From Phyllobacterium lublinensis (lineage in GTDB: Bacteria > Pseudomonadota > Alphaproteobacteria > Rhizobiales > Rhizobiaceae): DNA of 64,000 nt. The stretch covers positions 1-64,000 of the forward strand of contig NZ_JAIUDQ010000014.1 of assembly GCF_020164435.1 (NCBI RefSeq), in the 5' to 3' direction. How positions within the stretch are numbered: position 1 is the first letter of the stretch; each line of letters opens with the position of its first letter. Both the position numbers and the translations under genes were made by a program. Of the stretch, positions 1-8,483 are shown piece after piece. The notes under the pieces were generated by a model. That model did not search any database, was not told where the DNA came from, and saw only the letters and a program-made list of their open reading frames with translations.

Positions 1-49
1 AAGGGCGCATTCAGCAACCGCCAGCGGCGCCCCGCCCTCGTTATGTCGG

Positions 50-79
50 TATATAGACCCCACCTAACAAACCTGTCAA
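50..79 (-). promoter_or_regulatory. strong sigma-70-type promoter reading leftwards
   Basis: On the minus strand a perfect TTGACA (79-74) and TATATA (55-50) are separated by 18 bp and followed by a GC-rich discriminator. Such a near-consensus pair with a GC-rich start region is typical of stable-RNA or ribosomal promoters, so the unseen gene to the left may be an rRNA, tRNA or ribosomal gene. That identity is inference; only the promoter elements are visible. Confidence 0.6.
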
Positions 80-437
80 CAGCGTTTTTGAAGATATTAT
101 GAAAAATATGACAGGCTGCCGTTACGTGGCTTTCCAGCCGAAGGAAAAGGCGGCTCGATGCTTCCGGCCCGCATAGGAAATGTGATCGCGCCGGTCACAA
201 ACATGCCCTATTCCCGACATAGCGCTCGCTGCCATGCGACAGGATCGGTCCAGCTTTGGTATTACAGGCAGCCCGCCTATGCACACAGTTCTGGCACGCC
301 GCGTTGACAGAGCGAAGCTGCAAGGGCAAAACTGCTGCCTCGTTGACTACATGCCAGAACAAGCTGGTCGGCAAGGGCGCCGAAACATCATTTAAAGTCT
401 GCTTTCTATAACGGCGACAGGATCGACACTGAGCAGT
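80..437. other. intergenic region upstream of the M23 peptidase gene
   Basis: About 360 bases between the leftward promoter and the peptidase start. Short frames exist, including an 87-codon one on the minus strand, but none resembles a known protein or has a convincing ribosome binding site. I see no tRNA cloverleaf. The region probably holds the peptidase promoter, though no clear -35/-10 pair stands out. Confidence 0.4.
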
Positions 438-2390
438 ATGAACGAGTACGAGGGGCACTCATCAATAGATCCGGGCAATGAGCCGCCGTTGATAACGGAT
501 GGCCGCCGCGGACCGCCCGACCGCCGTGAAATATCGGCGCGGTGGCTGACGGGTACGTTCCTCACCGGCATTACATCGAGCCTGCTCATGGGCGTGGCCC
601 TGTTTGCCGCGCTCGACGGCCGCGAGCAATTGGCGACGCCTCCCGAATTGATGGTGCGCAACGCCATGCCGGCGGCGGCGAACAACAGCGACATTGCCAA
701 GGGCGCACGCGTCGCCGCAACCACACCAATTCAAAAAAATCGCGACCGGCGCCGGCTCGACGTCTCCACCGTCTTCAAGGATGGCGAGCGTGACGTCATT
801 CGCTCGATGCCCTTTGAATTTGTTCACATCGCTCTCGCCGATGTCCACAACACCAATCGGAGATACCCGTCCTTCAATCCCCTCGACGTCTTCGCGGAAG
901 CCAATGAAGATACGGACCCTACCCCCAAGACCGGACTGATCTACGGCGCCAAGGTGGAAAGCGAAGTCAGCCTGCGTACCGGAGATTTTCCCCTCGCAAC
1001 GGCACAATATGATCCATCGGACGATCTGAGCGTCGACGAGGTGGAAGAGGTTGTCCGCAATACCGGCTCCCTGTTGACTGACGGGGCGATCCAGGTCGCT
1101 TCCTTGCATTATGTCGATCCGGCGCGGTTCGGCACCGATGAGGATCCCTTCAATCTGCGCAACCCGCTGGCGGTCAAGATTATTCAGGAAAATGTCAGCG
1201 TCGCCCCGCGCCTGCCCGAGGATGCAGAGAGTGCCGGCTATTCGGAAGAACTCATTGCGTTCCGGAGCGACAAGAACATTCTGGCCGCCCTCAACGAGGC
1301 GGGGTATGAGACCGGCGACGCTACCGGCATGTCCGAGGCCATCGCCAAACTCCTGAATTCGCCCCGCCTCAAGGGTGGAAGCGTGCTGCGACTTGGTATT
1401 GAATCCCGGAACAATCTTGATCGCATCATGCGCGCCAGTGTCTATAACGGCAGCACCCATATATTGACCATCGCCCTGAATGACCGGGATCAATATGTCC
1501 CGGCCGACGAGCCCGAAATGACGCCGGGTCTGCAAGTCGCCTTTGACGACAATCCGCTGCCCGCACGCCGATCGGAAGATCTGCCGACCGTGTATGACGG
1601 CATCTACAGGGCCGGGCTTGCCTATGGCATGACCGACCCGATGATCAAGCAGCTCATCCGGATGCTGGCCTCCGACGTTGATTTTCAGTCCCAGCTCAGT
1701 TCAACCGACCAGCTTGAAGCGCTTTTCTCCCTGCCTGCTGATTCGGACAAGGCTGGCGACGAATCGGAGATCCTCTATGTCGCCGCGAATTTTGGCGGCG
1801 ACCTCAAGAAGTTCTACCGGTTCCACGGTGCCGACGGCAACACCGACTATTACGACGAGAATGGCAAGAGCTCGAAGCAGTTCCTGCTGCGCAAGCCGGT
1901 ACCCAATGGCGTATTCCGCTCACCCTTCGGCATGCGCCGTCATCCGATTCTGGGTTATTCCCGCATGCATACCGGCGTCGATTGGTCTGCACCGCGCGGC
2001 ACGCCGATCGTCTCCGCAGGCAATGGCGTCGTTGAACGGGCCGGATGGACGAACGGCTATGGCAACCAGACCATCATCCGCCATTCCAACGGCTACGAAA
2101 GCAGCTATTCGCACCAGAACGCCATCGCGAGCGGGGTAACGCCGGGGGCGCGGGTCCGGCAGGGCCAGGTGATCGGCTATCTGGGTTCGACTGGCCTGTC
2201 GACCGGACCGCATCTGCACTACGAAGTCATCGTCAACGGCTCAAAGGTCGATCCCATGCGCATTCGCCTGCCAAGCGGCGGCGAGCTTGGCGGCGACGAC
2301 CTTGTCGCATTCAAGCGCGAGCGCGAGCGTATTGACCAGCTCCTCAAGGACGACAACCAGAACGGCACCAAGGTCGCCGCGAGCGGCTGA
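438..2390 (+). CDS. M23 family metallopeptidase, membrane-anchored LytM-type
   Basis: A 650-residue protein with a cytoplasmic N-terminus, one membrane segment at about residues 36-60 and a periplasmic remainder. The C-terminal LytM/peptidase_M23 domain (about 485-605) has the metal-binding motifs RMHTGVDW and GPHLHYE, both histidine/aspartate ligand sets being intact. It should be an endopeptidase cutting peptidoglycan cross-links, or a regulator of amidases. The long middle region (about 90-470) is unassigned. The gene converges on an L,D-transpeptidase gene 3 bp away, so two wall enzymes face each other. The start is the first ATG of the frame; no strong ribosome binding site decides it. 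Confidence 0.88.
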   Translation: MNEYEGHSSIDPGNEPPLITDGRRGPPDRREISARWLTGTFLTGITSSLLMGVALFAALDGREQLATPPELMVRNAMPAAANNSDIAKGARVAATTPIQKNRDRRRLDVSTVFKDGERDVIRSMPFEFVHIALADVHNTNRRYPSFNPLDVFAEANEDTDPTPKTGLIYGAKVESEVSLRTGDFPLATAQYDPSDDLSVDEVEEVVRNTGSLLTDGAIQVASLHYVDPARFGTDEDPFNLRNPLAVKIIQENVSVAPRLPEDAESAGYSEELIAFRSDKNILAALNEAGYETGDATGMSEAIAKLLNSPRLKGGSVLRLGIESRNNLDRIMRASVYNGSTHILTIALNDRDQYVPADEPEMTPGLQVAFDDNPLPARRSEDLPTVYDGIYRAGLAYGMTDPMIKQLIRMLASDVDFQSQLSSTDQLEALFSLPADSDKAGDESEILYVAANFGGDLKKFYRFHGADGNTDYYDENGKSSKQFLLRKPVPNGVFRSPFGMRRHPILGYSRMHTGVDWSAPRGTPIVSAGNGVVERAGWTNGYGNQTIIRHSNGYESSYSHQNAIASGVTPGARVRQGQVIGYLGSTGLSTGPHLHYEVIVNGSKVDPMRIRLPSGGELGGDDLVAFKRERERIDQLLKDDNQNGTKVAASG

Positions 2391-2393
2391 CCC

Positions 2394-3815
2394 TTATTCC
2401 TGAAACTCGACCGTCACACCCTTTTGCACGAGCTTCGACAATTCCGTTGCGTCCCAGTTGGTCAGGCGGACGCAACCATGGCTGTTGGTCTTGCCGATTT
2501 TTGATGGTTCGGGTGTCCCGTGGATACCGTAGGTAGGCTTTGACAGGGCGATCCAGACGGTGCCGACCGGTCCGTTCGGACCCGGCGGGATCGTCAGGAC
2601 CGAATTGTTCTCACCCTGTTTGAAGTTGATTTTTGGATTGTAGGTATAGTTCGGATTGAGCGCGATGCGCTCGACCTGGACAGTACCGGACGGAGACGGC
2701 GTATCGGTCGAGCCGATGGTGGCCGGATAGGCGACGATCAGGCGGCCGTCGGCATTGTAGCCGCGCACCTGCTTGCGCCCCTTGTCCGCAATGATTCGCG
2801 TGACCGCACCTCCGGCGTTCTGCCCGGTACTGGCAACCTGTATTGCGACGCCTGGTGTGTTGAAGTCCACGCCCGGGTTGATTTCCTTCAGATAGTTTTC
2901 ATCCATATGAAAGCGTTCAGCCAACATTTCCGTAACCGAAGTGAAGGCCATCCGCTCCAGTTGCGCCTTGTGACCGTAGTCTTCGGGGATCGACGCCACG
3001 AAGGGATAGGCGGCATCTTCGGATGTAATCGTGTAGGAAACAAAGGCGGGCCCGCCCGTCTGTTCCAGCGACGCGTTGATACCCGCTTCATTGAGTGGAT
3101 CGAACTGTTGACCTGTCATTTCCTCGAAGGCAGCGACCGCCTTGTCGACATTGCCGCCCTTATGCCCATCGATGACGCCGGGCGACACGCCGATCCGGTC
3201 AAGCAGGACCTGGATTGCCGCTATCTTGGCTTTCGCACCCTGCCCTTTTGGCAATTCGACGGTCGGCGCCGGATTGGGGTGAACCGGGATCTGCTCCTGC
3301 TGCAGTCCGTCAGTCATGCCATCGCCAGGCATCCCCGGTTCGATGTAATTCGGATCGGATGGCATGAAATCCGGCTCGCCATTGGCCGGCGGCAGCGGCT
3401 GACGATCAACGCTTCCGTAATCACGTTCTGAAGGCAAGCCCGACTGCTGCTCATATGCACCGTTAGACGGTCCGTAGGGATCCTGCGGAATGGCGCCCGT
3501 ATCATAGGGGTCCTGCGGAGCCTCCGGGAAATAGTCGTCGCCCTGGTTGGATTGATCGTAGCGCGGCTCTTCAACCGATACGATTCGGCCGCGGCGGTCG
3601 ACGGTGATCTTGCGGCCATACTCGTCAAAATAGGAGCGGTATGCTTCACGGCGCGGACGGCGCTCGCTTGGTTCGAAGAGCTGGGCCACCTGGTAAGATG
3701 CCTGGTCGCTTGCGGCGGGAACGGCGATTTCGGCGGCCTGTGTGCCTGTTATGGCGACAGCGCTCGCGGAAGCGATCAGCAACATTCCAAACAATGAACA
3801 ATGATAAGACATCAT
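2394..3815 (-). CDS. L,D-transpeptidase (YkuD domain), exported
   Basis: A 473-residue protein with an N-terminal signal sequence (about 1-28, ending in TQAAE), a long Pro/Gln/Asp-rich linker (about 45-185), a peptidoglycan-binding-like segment (about 190-250) and a C-terminal YkuD domain. The catalytic motif SHGCVR is present with Cys near residue 448, preceded by the expected IHGT. The family forms 3-3 peptidoglycan cross-links or attaches proteins to the wall, and Hyphomicrobiales depend heavily on such links for polar growth. A second ATG one codon in (3812) fits the GAAGG ribosome binding site better. The gene is a single unit convergent with the M23 peptidase. Confidence 0.9.
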   Translation of the reverse strand: MMSYHCSLFGMLLIASASAVAITGTQAAEIAVPAASDQASYQVAQLFEPSERRPRREAYRSYFDEYGRKITVDRRGRIVSVEEPRYDQSNQGDDYFPEAPQDPYDTGAIPQDPYGPSNGAYEQQSGLPSERDYGSVDRQPLPPANGEPDFMPSDPNYIEPGMPGDGMTDGLQQEQIPVHPNPAPTVELPKGQGAKAKIAAIQVLLDRIGVSPGVIDGHKGGNVDKAVAAFEEMTGQQFDPLNEAGINASLEQTGGPAFVSYTITSEDAAYPFVASIPEDYGHKAQLERMAFTSVTEMLAERFHMDENYLKEINPGVDFNTPGVAIQVASTGQNAGGAVTRIIADKGRKQVRGYNADGRLIVAYPATIGSTDTPSPSGTVQVERIALNPNYTYNPKINFKQGENNSVLTIPPGPNGPVGTVWIALSKPTYGIHGTPEPSKIGKTNSHGCVRLTNWDATELSKLVQKGVTVEFQE

Positions 3816-3934
3816 GCCTTCAGCTTCCGGTTTTCATCACTAACTCAGCATTATGCATAAATGACCCATTTTCCTGTCATTATGGTTAATGCCCTTACGC
3901 TTTTATCGTTGCATCTAGCGGATGAACGGGACGT

Positions 3935-3959
3935 GAAAATGGCCGCTCTGTGGCGGCCA
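3935..3959 (-). terminator. rho-independent terminator of clpB
   Basis: Inverted repeat TGGCCGC (3940-3946) and GCGGCCA (3953-3959) with a 6-base loop. Read on the minus strand it is followed by TTTTC. It lies 33 bases past the clpB stop codon, so it should end clpB transcription. Confidence 0.75.
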
Positions 3960-3991
3960 CTCTCTTTCTTTTTCAGCTTCGCGCAACCTGC

Positions 3992-6604
3992 TCAAGCGGC
4001 TTCACTGCTTTCCCTTTCGGGCGCGGACTTCACTGACTTGAAGTTCAGCCGGTCCGAGCCCGCCGTGATCTTCACGGTCGAGCCGTCCAGGATTTCGCCA
4101 AGCAGGATTTTCTCCGCCAGCGGATCCTGGACCTGCTTCTGGATGACACGCTTCAACGGCCGTGCGCCATAGGCAGGGTCATAGCCTTTCTCGGCCAGCC
4201 AGTTCGTCGCATCTTCGTCGATCTTGAGCACGATCTTGCGGTCGGTCAGCAGCGACTGCAGATGCTTCAGTTGGATCGCGACGATCTTGCCCATCTCCTT
4301 GCGCTGCAAGCGATGGAACAGGATGATCTCGTCCACACGGTTCAGGAATTCCGGCCGGAACGATGCCTTGACGACGTTCATCACTTCGTCCCGAACCGTC
4401 TCGACATCCTCGCCTTCGCTGAGACCGACAAGGTATTCGGCGCCAAGATTGGACGTCATGATGATCAGCGTATTGCGGAAGTCGACCGTGCGGCCCTGAC
4501 CATCCGTCAACCGCCCATCATCGAGCACCTGCAGCAACACGTTGAAGACATCCGGATGGGCCTTCTCGATCTCATCGAATAGGACCACCTGATAGGGCCG
4601 ACGTCGGACGGCCTCGGTCAACGCTCCACCTTCCTCGTAGCCGACATAGCCTGGAGGCGCACCGATCAGCCGGGCGACCGAGTGCTTCTCCATGTATTCG
4701 GACATGTCGAGGCGGACCATCGCCGTCTCGTCTGAGAACAGGAACGCAGCCAAAGCCTTTGTCAGCTCGGTCTTGCCGACGCCCGTGGGGCCAAGGAAGA
4801 TGAATGAACCAATGGGCCTGTTCGGATCCTGCAGCCCGGCACGGGCGCGGCGCACTGCCTTGGAGACAGCCTGCACCGCCTCGCCCTGGCCGACGACGCG
4901 GTTGGCAAGCTCGTCTTCCATGCGCAGGAGCTTTTCACGCTCACCTTCCAGCATCCGGTCGACCGGAATACCGGTCCAGCGCGAAACGACGTGAGCGATA
5001 TGATCCGGCGTGACCGTCTCTTCCACCATGGACGACGAACCGTCCTGCTGCTCGGCTTGCGCCAGCTCTTTCTCCAATTGCGGGATCGTCCCATAGGCGA
5101 GCTCGCCAGCCTTCTGGAATTCGCCGTTTCGCTGGGCCGCGGCAAGTGCGTTGCGCGCGTCATCGAGCTGGCCCTTCAGGTCGGCCGCATGGCCAAGCTT
5201 CTGCTTTTCGGACTGCCAGGTATTTGTCAGGGTCGTTGACTGCTCTTCGAGATCGACAAGCTCTTTTTCCAGCCGGTCGAGCCGGTCGCGGGAGGCATCG
5301 TCCTTCTCGACTTTCAGGGCTTCGCGTTCGATTTTCAGCTGCATGATGCGGCGGTCGATTTCGTCCAGCTCTTCCGGTTTGGAATCAACCTGCATGCGCA
5401 GGCGCGCAGCGCCTTCATCAACCAGATCGATCGCCTTGTCCGGCAGGAACCGGTCGGTGATGTAGCGATTCGACAAAGTGGCCGCGGCGACAAGCGCCGA
5501 ATCGGAAATACGGACCTTGTGGTGCTGTTCGTATTTTTCCTTCAGGCCACGCAGGATCGAGATCGTGTCCTCGACTGTCGGTTCGTCCACGAAAACCGGC
5601 TGGAACCGACGCGCCAGCGCCGGGTCTTTTTCCACGTGCTTGCGATATTCATCCAGCGTGGTCGCGCCAACGCAGTGCAATTCGCCGCGAGCCAAGGCGG
5701 GTTTCAAGAGATTCGACGCATCCATCGCGCCTTCGCTCTTGCCGGCCCCGACCAGCGTATGCATCTCATCGATGAACAGGATGATGTCGCCATTTGCCGA
5801 TGTGACTTCGGAAAGCACGCTCTTCAGCCGCTCCTCGAACTCACCGCGATATTTTGCGCCGGCAATCAGGGCGCCCATGTCGAGCGCCATCAATTGCTTG
5901 TCCTTCAGCGATTCAGGCACGTCGCCATTGACGATGCGCAAGGCGAGGCCCTCGGCGATCGCCGTCTTGCCAACGCCCGGCTCGCCGATAAGCACCGGAT
6001 TGTTCTTGGTGCGCCGCGACAGAACCTGGATCGTGCGGCGAATCTCATCGTCACGGCCAATGACCGGGTCGAGCTTGCCTGCCCGCGCATCCGCGGTCAG
6101 GTCACGCGCGTACTTCTTCAGGGCGTCATAGGTATTCTCTGCCGAAGCAGAGTCGGCAGTGCGGCCCTTGCGGATGTCGTTGATGACGGCATTCAGGCCA
6201 GCAGGGGTAACCCCGGCCCGGCTAAGAATATCCGCCGTCTTTGCCGATTTTTCAATCGCAAGTGCCGTCAAGAGACGCTCGACCGTAACGAAGCTGTCGC
6301 CTGCCTTCTTGGCGACTTCCTCGGCAGTCGTAAAAACCTTCGCCAAGGGCTGCGCAAGGTAAAGCTGGCCATTGCCGCCGGTCACCTTCGGCAGAGCATT
6401 CAGTGCTGCCTGCAAACCGAGGCGCACTTCTTCAACATTACCGCCAGCTCGTTCGATCAGCGATGCGGCGAGCCCTTCCTCGTCATCGACCAACACTTTC
6501 AACAAATGCTCGGGAGCAAACTGCTGGTGGTTGGACGAGAGGGCAAAGGTCTGTGCTGATTGGATAAAGCCGCGGACGCGCTCGGTGTATTTTTCAATAT
6601 TCAT
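3992..6604 (-). CDS. clpB: ATP-dependent disaggregase ClpB
   Basis: Hsp100 chaperone that works with DnaK to dissolve protein aggregates in the cytoplasm. The product is 870 residues. Visible parts are the N-terminal repeat domain, the first AAA+ module (Walker A GEPGVGKT, Walker [11 protein letters not shown]), the coiled-coil middle domain, and the second module (Walker A GPTGVGKT, Walker [12 protein letters not shown]). I chose ATG 6604 ([10 protein letters not shown]) because an AAAGGAG sequence (6613-6619) sits 8 bases upstream; the ATG at 6610 is too close to it. The frame stays open a little further upstream. The gene is monocistronic with its own terminator and a candidate heat-shock promoter. 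Confidence 0.97.
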   Translation of the reverse strand: MNIEKYTERVRGFIQSAQTFALSSNHQQFAPEHLLKVLVDDEEGLAASLIERAGGNVEEVRLGLQAALNALPKVTGGNGQLYLAQPLAKVFTTAEEVAKKAGDSFVTVERLLTALAIEKSAKTADILSRAGVTPAGLNAVINDIRKGRTADSASAENTYDALKKYARDLTADARAGKLDPVIGRDDEIRRTIQVLSRRTKNNPVLIGEPGVGKTAIAEGLALRIVNGDVPESLKDKQLMALDMGALIAGAKYRGEFEERLKSVLSEVTSANGDIILFIDEMHTLVGAGKSEGAMDASNLLKPALARGELHCVGATTLDEYRKHVEKDPALARRFQPVFVDEPTVEDTISILRGLKEKYEQHHKVRISDSALVAAATLSNRYITDRFLPDKAIDLVDEGAARLRMQVDSKPEELDEIDRRIMQLKIEREALKVEKDDASRDRLDRLEKELVDLEEQSTTLTNTWQSEKQKLGHAADLKGQLDDARNALAAAQRNGEFQKAGELAYGTIPQLEKELAQAEQQDGSSSMVEETVTPDHIAHVVSRWTGIPVDRMLEGEREKLLRMEDELANRVVGQGEAVQAVSKAVRRARAGLQDPNRPIGSFIFLGPTGVGKTELTKALAAFLFSDETAMVRLDMSEYMEKHSVARLIGAPPGYVGYEEGGALTEAVRRRPYQVVLFDEIEKAHPDVFNVLLQVLDDGRLTDGQGRTVDFRNTLIIMTSNLGAEYLVGLSEGEDVETVRDEVMNVVKASFRPEFLNRVDEIILFHRLQRKEMGKIVAIQLKHLQSLLTDRKIVLKIDEDATNWLAEKGYDPAYGARPLKRVIQKQVQDPLAEKILLGEILDGSTVKITAGSDRLNFKSVKSAPERESSEAA

Positions 6605-6702
6605 TCTCATGTCTCCTTTTCCCGTACGACCCTCAAGCGGCATCGTGCGGTGTGTTGGTGACGGGTCCCCTCAATGAGGCAAACCCATTCGCTCGCCTCC
6701 AA

Positions 6703-6731
6703 ATATGGGAACATTCTCAATGGCGCGCAAG
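6703..6731 (-). promoter_or_regulatory. candidate sigma-32 heat-shock promoter of clpB
   Basis: On the minus strand CTTGCG (6731-6726) is followed by CCCATATT around 6708-6701, giving CTTG-N18-CCCAT. This resembles the alphaproteobacterial heat-shock pattern (CTTG, 17-18 bp, C-rich AT box). It would start transcription about 90 bases before clpB. A possible extended -10 element, TGTTATAGT (6786-6778), lies further upstream and could give basal expression. Confidence 0.5.
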
Positions 6732-6837
6732 GTCGGGATTTGGGCTTTTGTTGTGCTCCCTTGGCGGAAGATCTTCACTATAACATACTGTATCGCACCA
6801 CGCCCGCTTTCGCGCCTGGCCATTGAGTGGTTGGGAA

Positions 6838-6899
6838 GACGGGCGGTCGTCGAAGCGCGTCTTTTGGGTAGTGATGGTGCGATCCGAAGACCGCCCGTC
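6838..6899. repeat. 15-bp near-perfect inverted repeat upstream of clpB
   Basis: GACGGGCGGTC (6838-6848) pairs with GACCGCCCGTC (6889-6899); after one mismatch TCG/CGA extends the stem, leaving a loop of about 33 bases. A second pair, ATCGCACCA (6792-6800) with TGGTGCGAT (6875-6883), crosses this one, so the two could form alternative or pseudoknotted structures. Confidence 0.6.
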
Positions 6900-6966
6900 C
6901 GGCGACTTTTGATCGCGTCCGTTCCGCTTGGGGGGCTTCGGCGGATCGCTTCCCCTTGCGGGAACC

Positions 6967-7140
6967 TCACTGCCTTCGCCCCTTAAAGTGCTCGTCCAGC
7001 ACGCGCCGGTCGTAGTACCGGCAGGGGAACCCTTGGACGCAACTTCCCCGGACAGCGGGTGCGTCACCCGCCATCGGAGGCGCCGGTCCTTCTCCCACTT
7101 CGAACGGCTCCGGAAGCAGTTCCCACGGGAAGGACGGCAA
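6967..7140 (-). other. possible small protein or remnant without ATG start
   Basis: A minus-strand frame open from 7176 to a TGA at 6967-6969. Its translation is not low in complexity: it begins near PSFPWELLPEPFEVGEG and ends in CRYYDRRVLDEHFKGRRQ, and most codons end in G or C as in neighbouring genes. Possible starts are TTG 7140 (57 residues), GTG 7098 (43) or ATG 7074 (35); none has a clear ribosome binding site. It could be a small gene, the 3' remnant of a decayed gene, or chance reading of a structured RNA. I do not recognise a family. Confidence 0.3.
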
Positions 7141-7360
7141 TGAGCATAAGCGAGGTTTCGGGGACGTGGATAAGTTTCAGGTGATTTTGTTGCAAAGGCG
7201 CCGTGCGGGATGACCAGCCGTTATCCTGACACCACCCTCTCCGTCATCCTCATGGTTAGCTTCATCATAGCGAGCCTGTCGAGCTAAGAACCACGCACAG
7301 CGCCCTTGTGAGCTAATTCATCATCAACGGCCGTTACCTCAGCGCGCGAGGGCCGGAATC

Positions 7361-7398
7361 ATTGTGCCACCCGCAAGCTTCCCCGCGGGTGGCACAAT
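7361..7398. terminator. perfect 14-bp hairpin downstream of the DUF4167 gene
   Basis: ATTGTGCCACCCGC (7361-7374) and its exact reverse complement (7385-7398) flank a 10-base loop. It lies 20 bases past the DUF4167 stop codon. There is no long T run on either side, so it may be a weak or bidirectional terminator or an RNA-stabilising hairpin. Confidence 0.55.
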
Positions 7399-7418
7399 AT
7401 CATTCAGATCATGCCGTA

Positions 7419-8198
7419 TCAGACGTCGGATTCGACCGCCGCGCGACGCTTCTTCACCTCGGCAACAATGCTTGCGGGCGAAAGATCGTTGGAAGCGTCA
7501 GGCGTGCTTGCTACTGCAGCGTTGTCTTCCGTTACACGTGGCTCGCGTGGACGGGCAGGACGACGGGTGCGCGGTGCGCGACGCGCCGGTTTTGCTTCGG
7601 CACCTTCCTCGGATCCTTCGGGCGCTGCTTCAACAGCTTGCACCGGCGGCTGAGGCTGGCGCTGGCTTACCGTATCGTCATCATAGGCGACCTCGGCAGG
7701 CGTACCCTCGATGATCGGCTGTGGGCCGCTACCATTGATGGCCTGGTGAACCACACGTTCCGGGCGGTCACGGCGCTCCTGACGGTCCGGGCGTTCCGAA
7801 CGCTCTTGCCGCTCTTGCCGCTCTGGACGCTCCTGACGTTCCGGCTGCTCGTTGCCGTTGTTGCCCTCATCCTCGAAGCCGATATCGTCATCCTGGTCAT
7901 CGCGATCATCGCGATCGTCGCGCTGAAACTGGACGGGCGCCTGCGCCTGTGCCGCAAGAATGATGCGATTGTAGTGTTCGGCGTGCTGGAGATAGTTTTC
8001 TGCCATCACCCGGTCGCCGCTGCTCTGTGCATCACGTGCAAGAGTGGTATATTTTTCGGCGATGTGCTGAGCATTTCCCCGGATTTTAACGTCGGGCCCG
8101 TTGCTCTCATAATTACGGGAAAGTGGGTTGGGACCTTTGCTGCGGTTATTGTTGTTACCGCGTCCGCGCATGCGCCTATTCTGCTGTACTGGCCTCAT
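7419..8198 (-). CDS. DUF4167 domain-containing protein
   Basis: A 259-residue soluble, strongly basic protein. The DUF4167 domain covers about residues 8-85 and contains the stretch around YESNGPDVKIRGNAQHI, typical of a small family found almost only in Alphaproteobacteria, usually upstream of prmC. The Asn/Arg-rich start suggests RNA binding, but the function is not established. From about 110 to 155 comes a run of Arg/Glu/Gln/Pro repeats (units like RPERQE) that look disordered, and a Pro/Ala/Arg-rich tail follows. It is on the same strand as prmC but 285 bases downstream of it and may have its own promoter. Confidence 0.85.
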   Translation of the reverse strand: MRPVQQNRRMRGRGNNNNRSKGPNPLSRNYESNGPDVKIRGNAQHIAEKYTTLARDAQSSGDRVMAENYLQHAEHYNRIILAAQAQAPVQFQRDDRDDRDDQDDDIGFEDEGNNGNEQPERQERPERQERQERSERPDRQERRDRPERVVHQAINGSGPQPIIEGTPAEVAYDDDTVSQRQPQPPVQAVEAAPEGSEEGAEAKPARRAPRTRRPARPREPRVTEDNAAVASTPDASNDLSPASIVAEVKKRRAAVESDV

Positions 8199-8483
8199 AC
8201 TTATCTCTTTTCAGAAAATCAGGGGCGCTAATTTGCTCACCGTTTGAGTCAAAAAGCTTCGCTTCTCAATTGCCGACCTGAAGCGCGCCCCGCGCTTCAA
8301 TCGCATCCAAAGTTCATAAAACTTTTGTGCTTCCGCAAAAACCGTTTCCCCAAAGCTATTTTCCGAGGGGATGAAACACCCGGAAATTTCCGTACCAATT
8401 TCTTGATAGGCAGAACCAGATTTGTTCGGTTTAGAGCGGTAAGGCGAAACTAGCCGTCTTCGCGGCAAATTCCAAGCCTTTTT

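Larger units (their letters stand above)
6605..7418. other. hairpin-rich region without an assigned gene
   Basis: 814 bases between clpB and the DUF4167 gene. It holds the clpB promoter, a long stem (6838-6851 with 6885-6899), four further perfect short hairpins (6950-6964, 7005-7022, 7055-7071, 7120-7131) and a terminator-like hairpin (7361-7398). One minus-strand frame (7176-6967) reads like protein but lacks a proper ATG start; another 116-codon minus-strand frame (7067-6717) is low in complexity. I could not match the region to RNase P RNA, tmRNA, 6S or SRP RNA. It could be a structured RNA, a decayed gene or a dispersed repeat. Confidence 0.4.

Noticed and set aside
462..1535. Long minus-strand frame of 357 codons under the M23 peptidase gene
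   Set aside because: It lies opposite a recognised gene, has no homologous motifs and reflects GC-rich codon bias.
5519..6559. Plus-strand frame of 346 codons within clpB
   Set aside because: Antisense shadow of clpB, whose AAA+ motifs are clear on the other strand.
6640..7400. RNase P RNA, tmRNA, 6S or SRP RNA in the clpB upstream region
   Set aside because: Signature sequences such as GAGGAAAGTCCGGGC, a TpsiC-like tmRNA end or the SRP GGAAGGAAGCA loop are absent on both strands.
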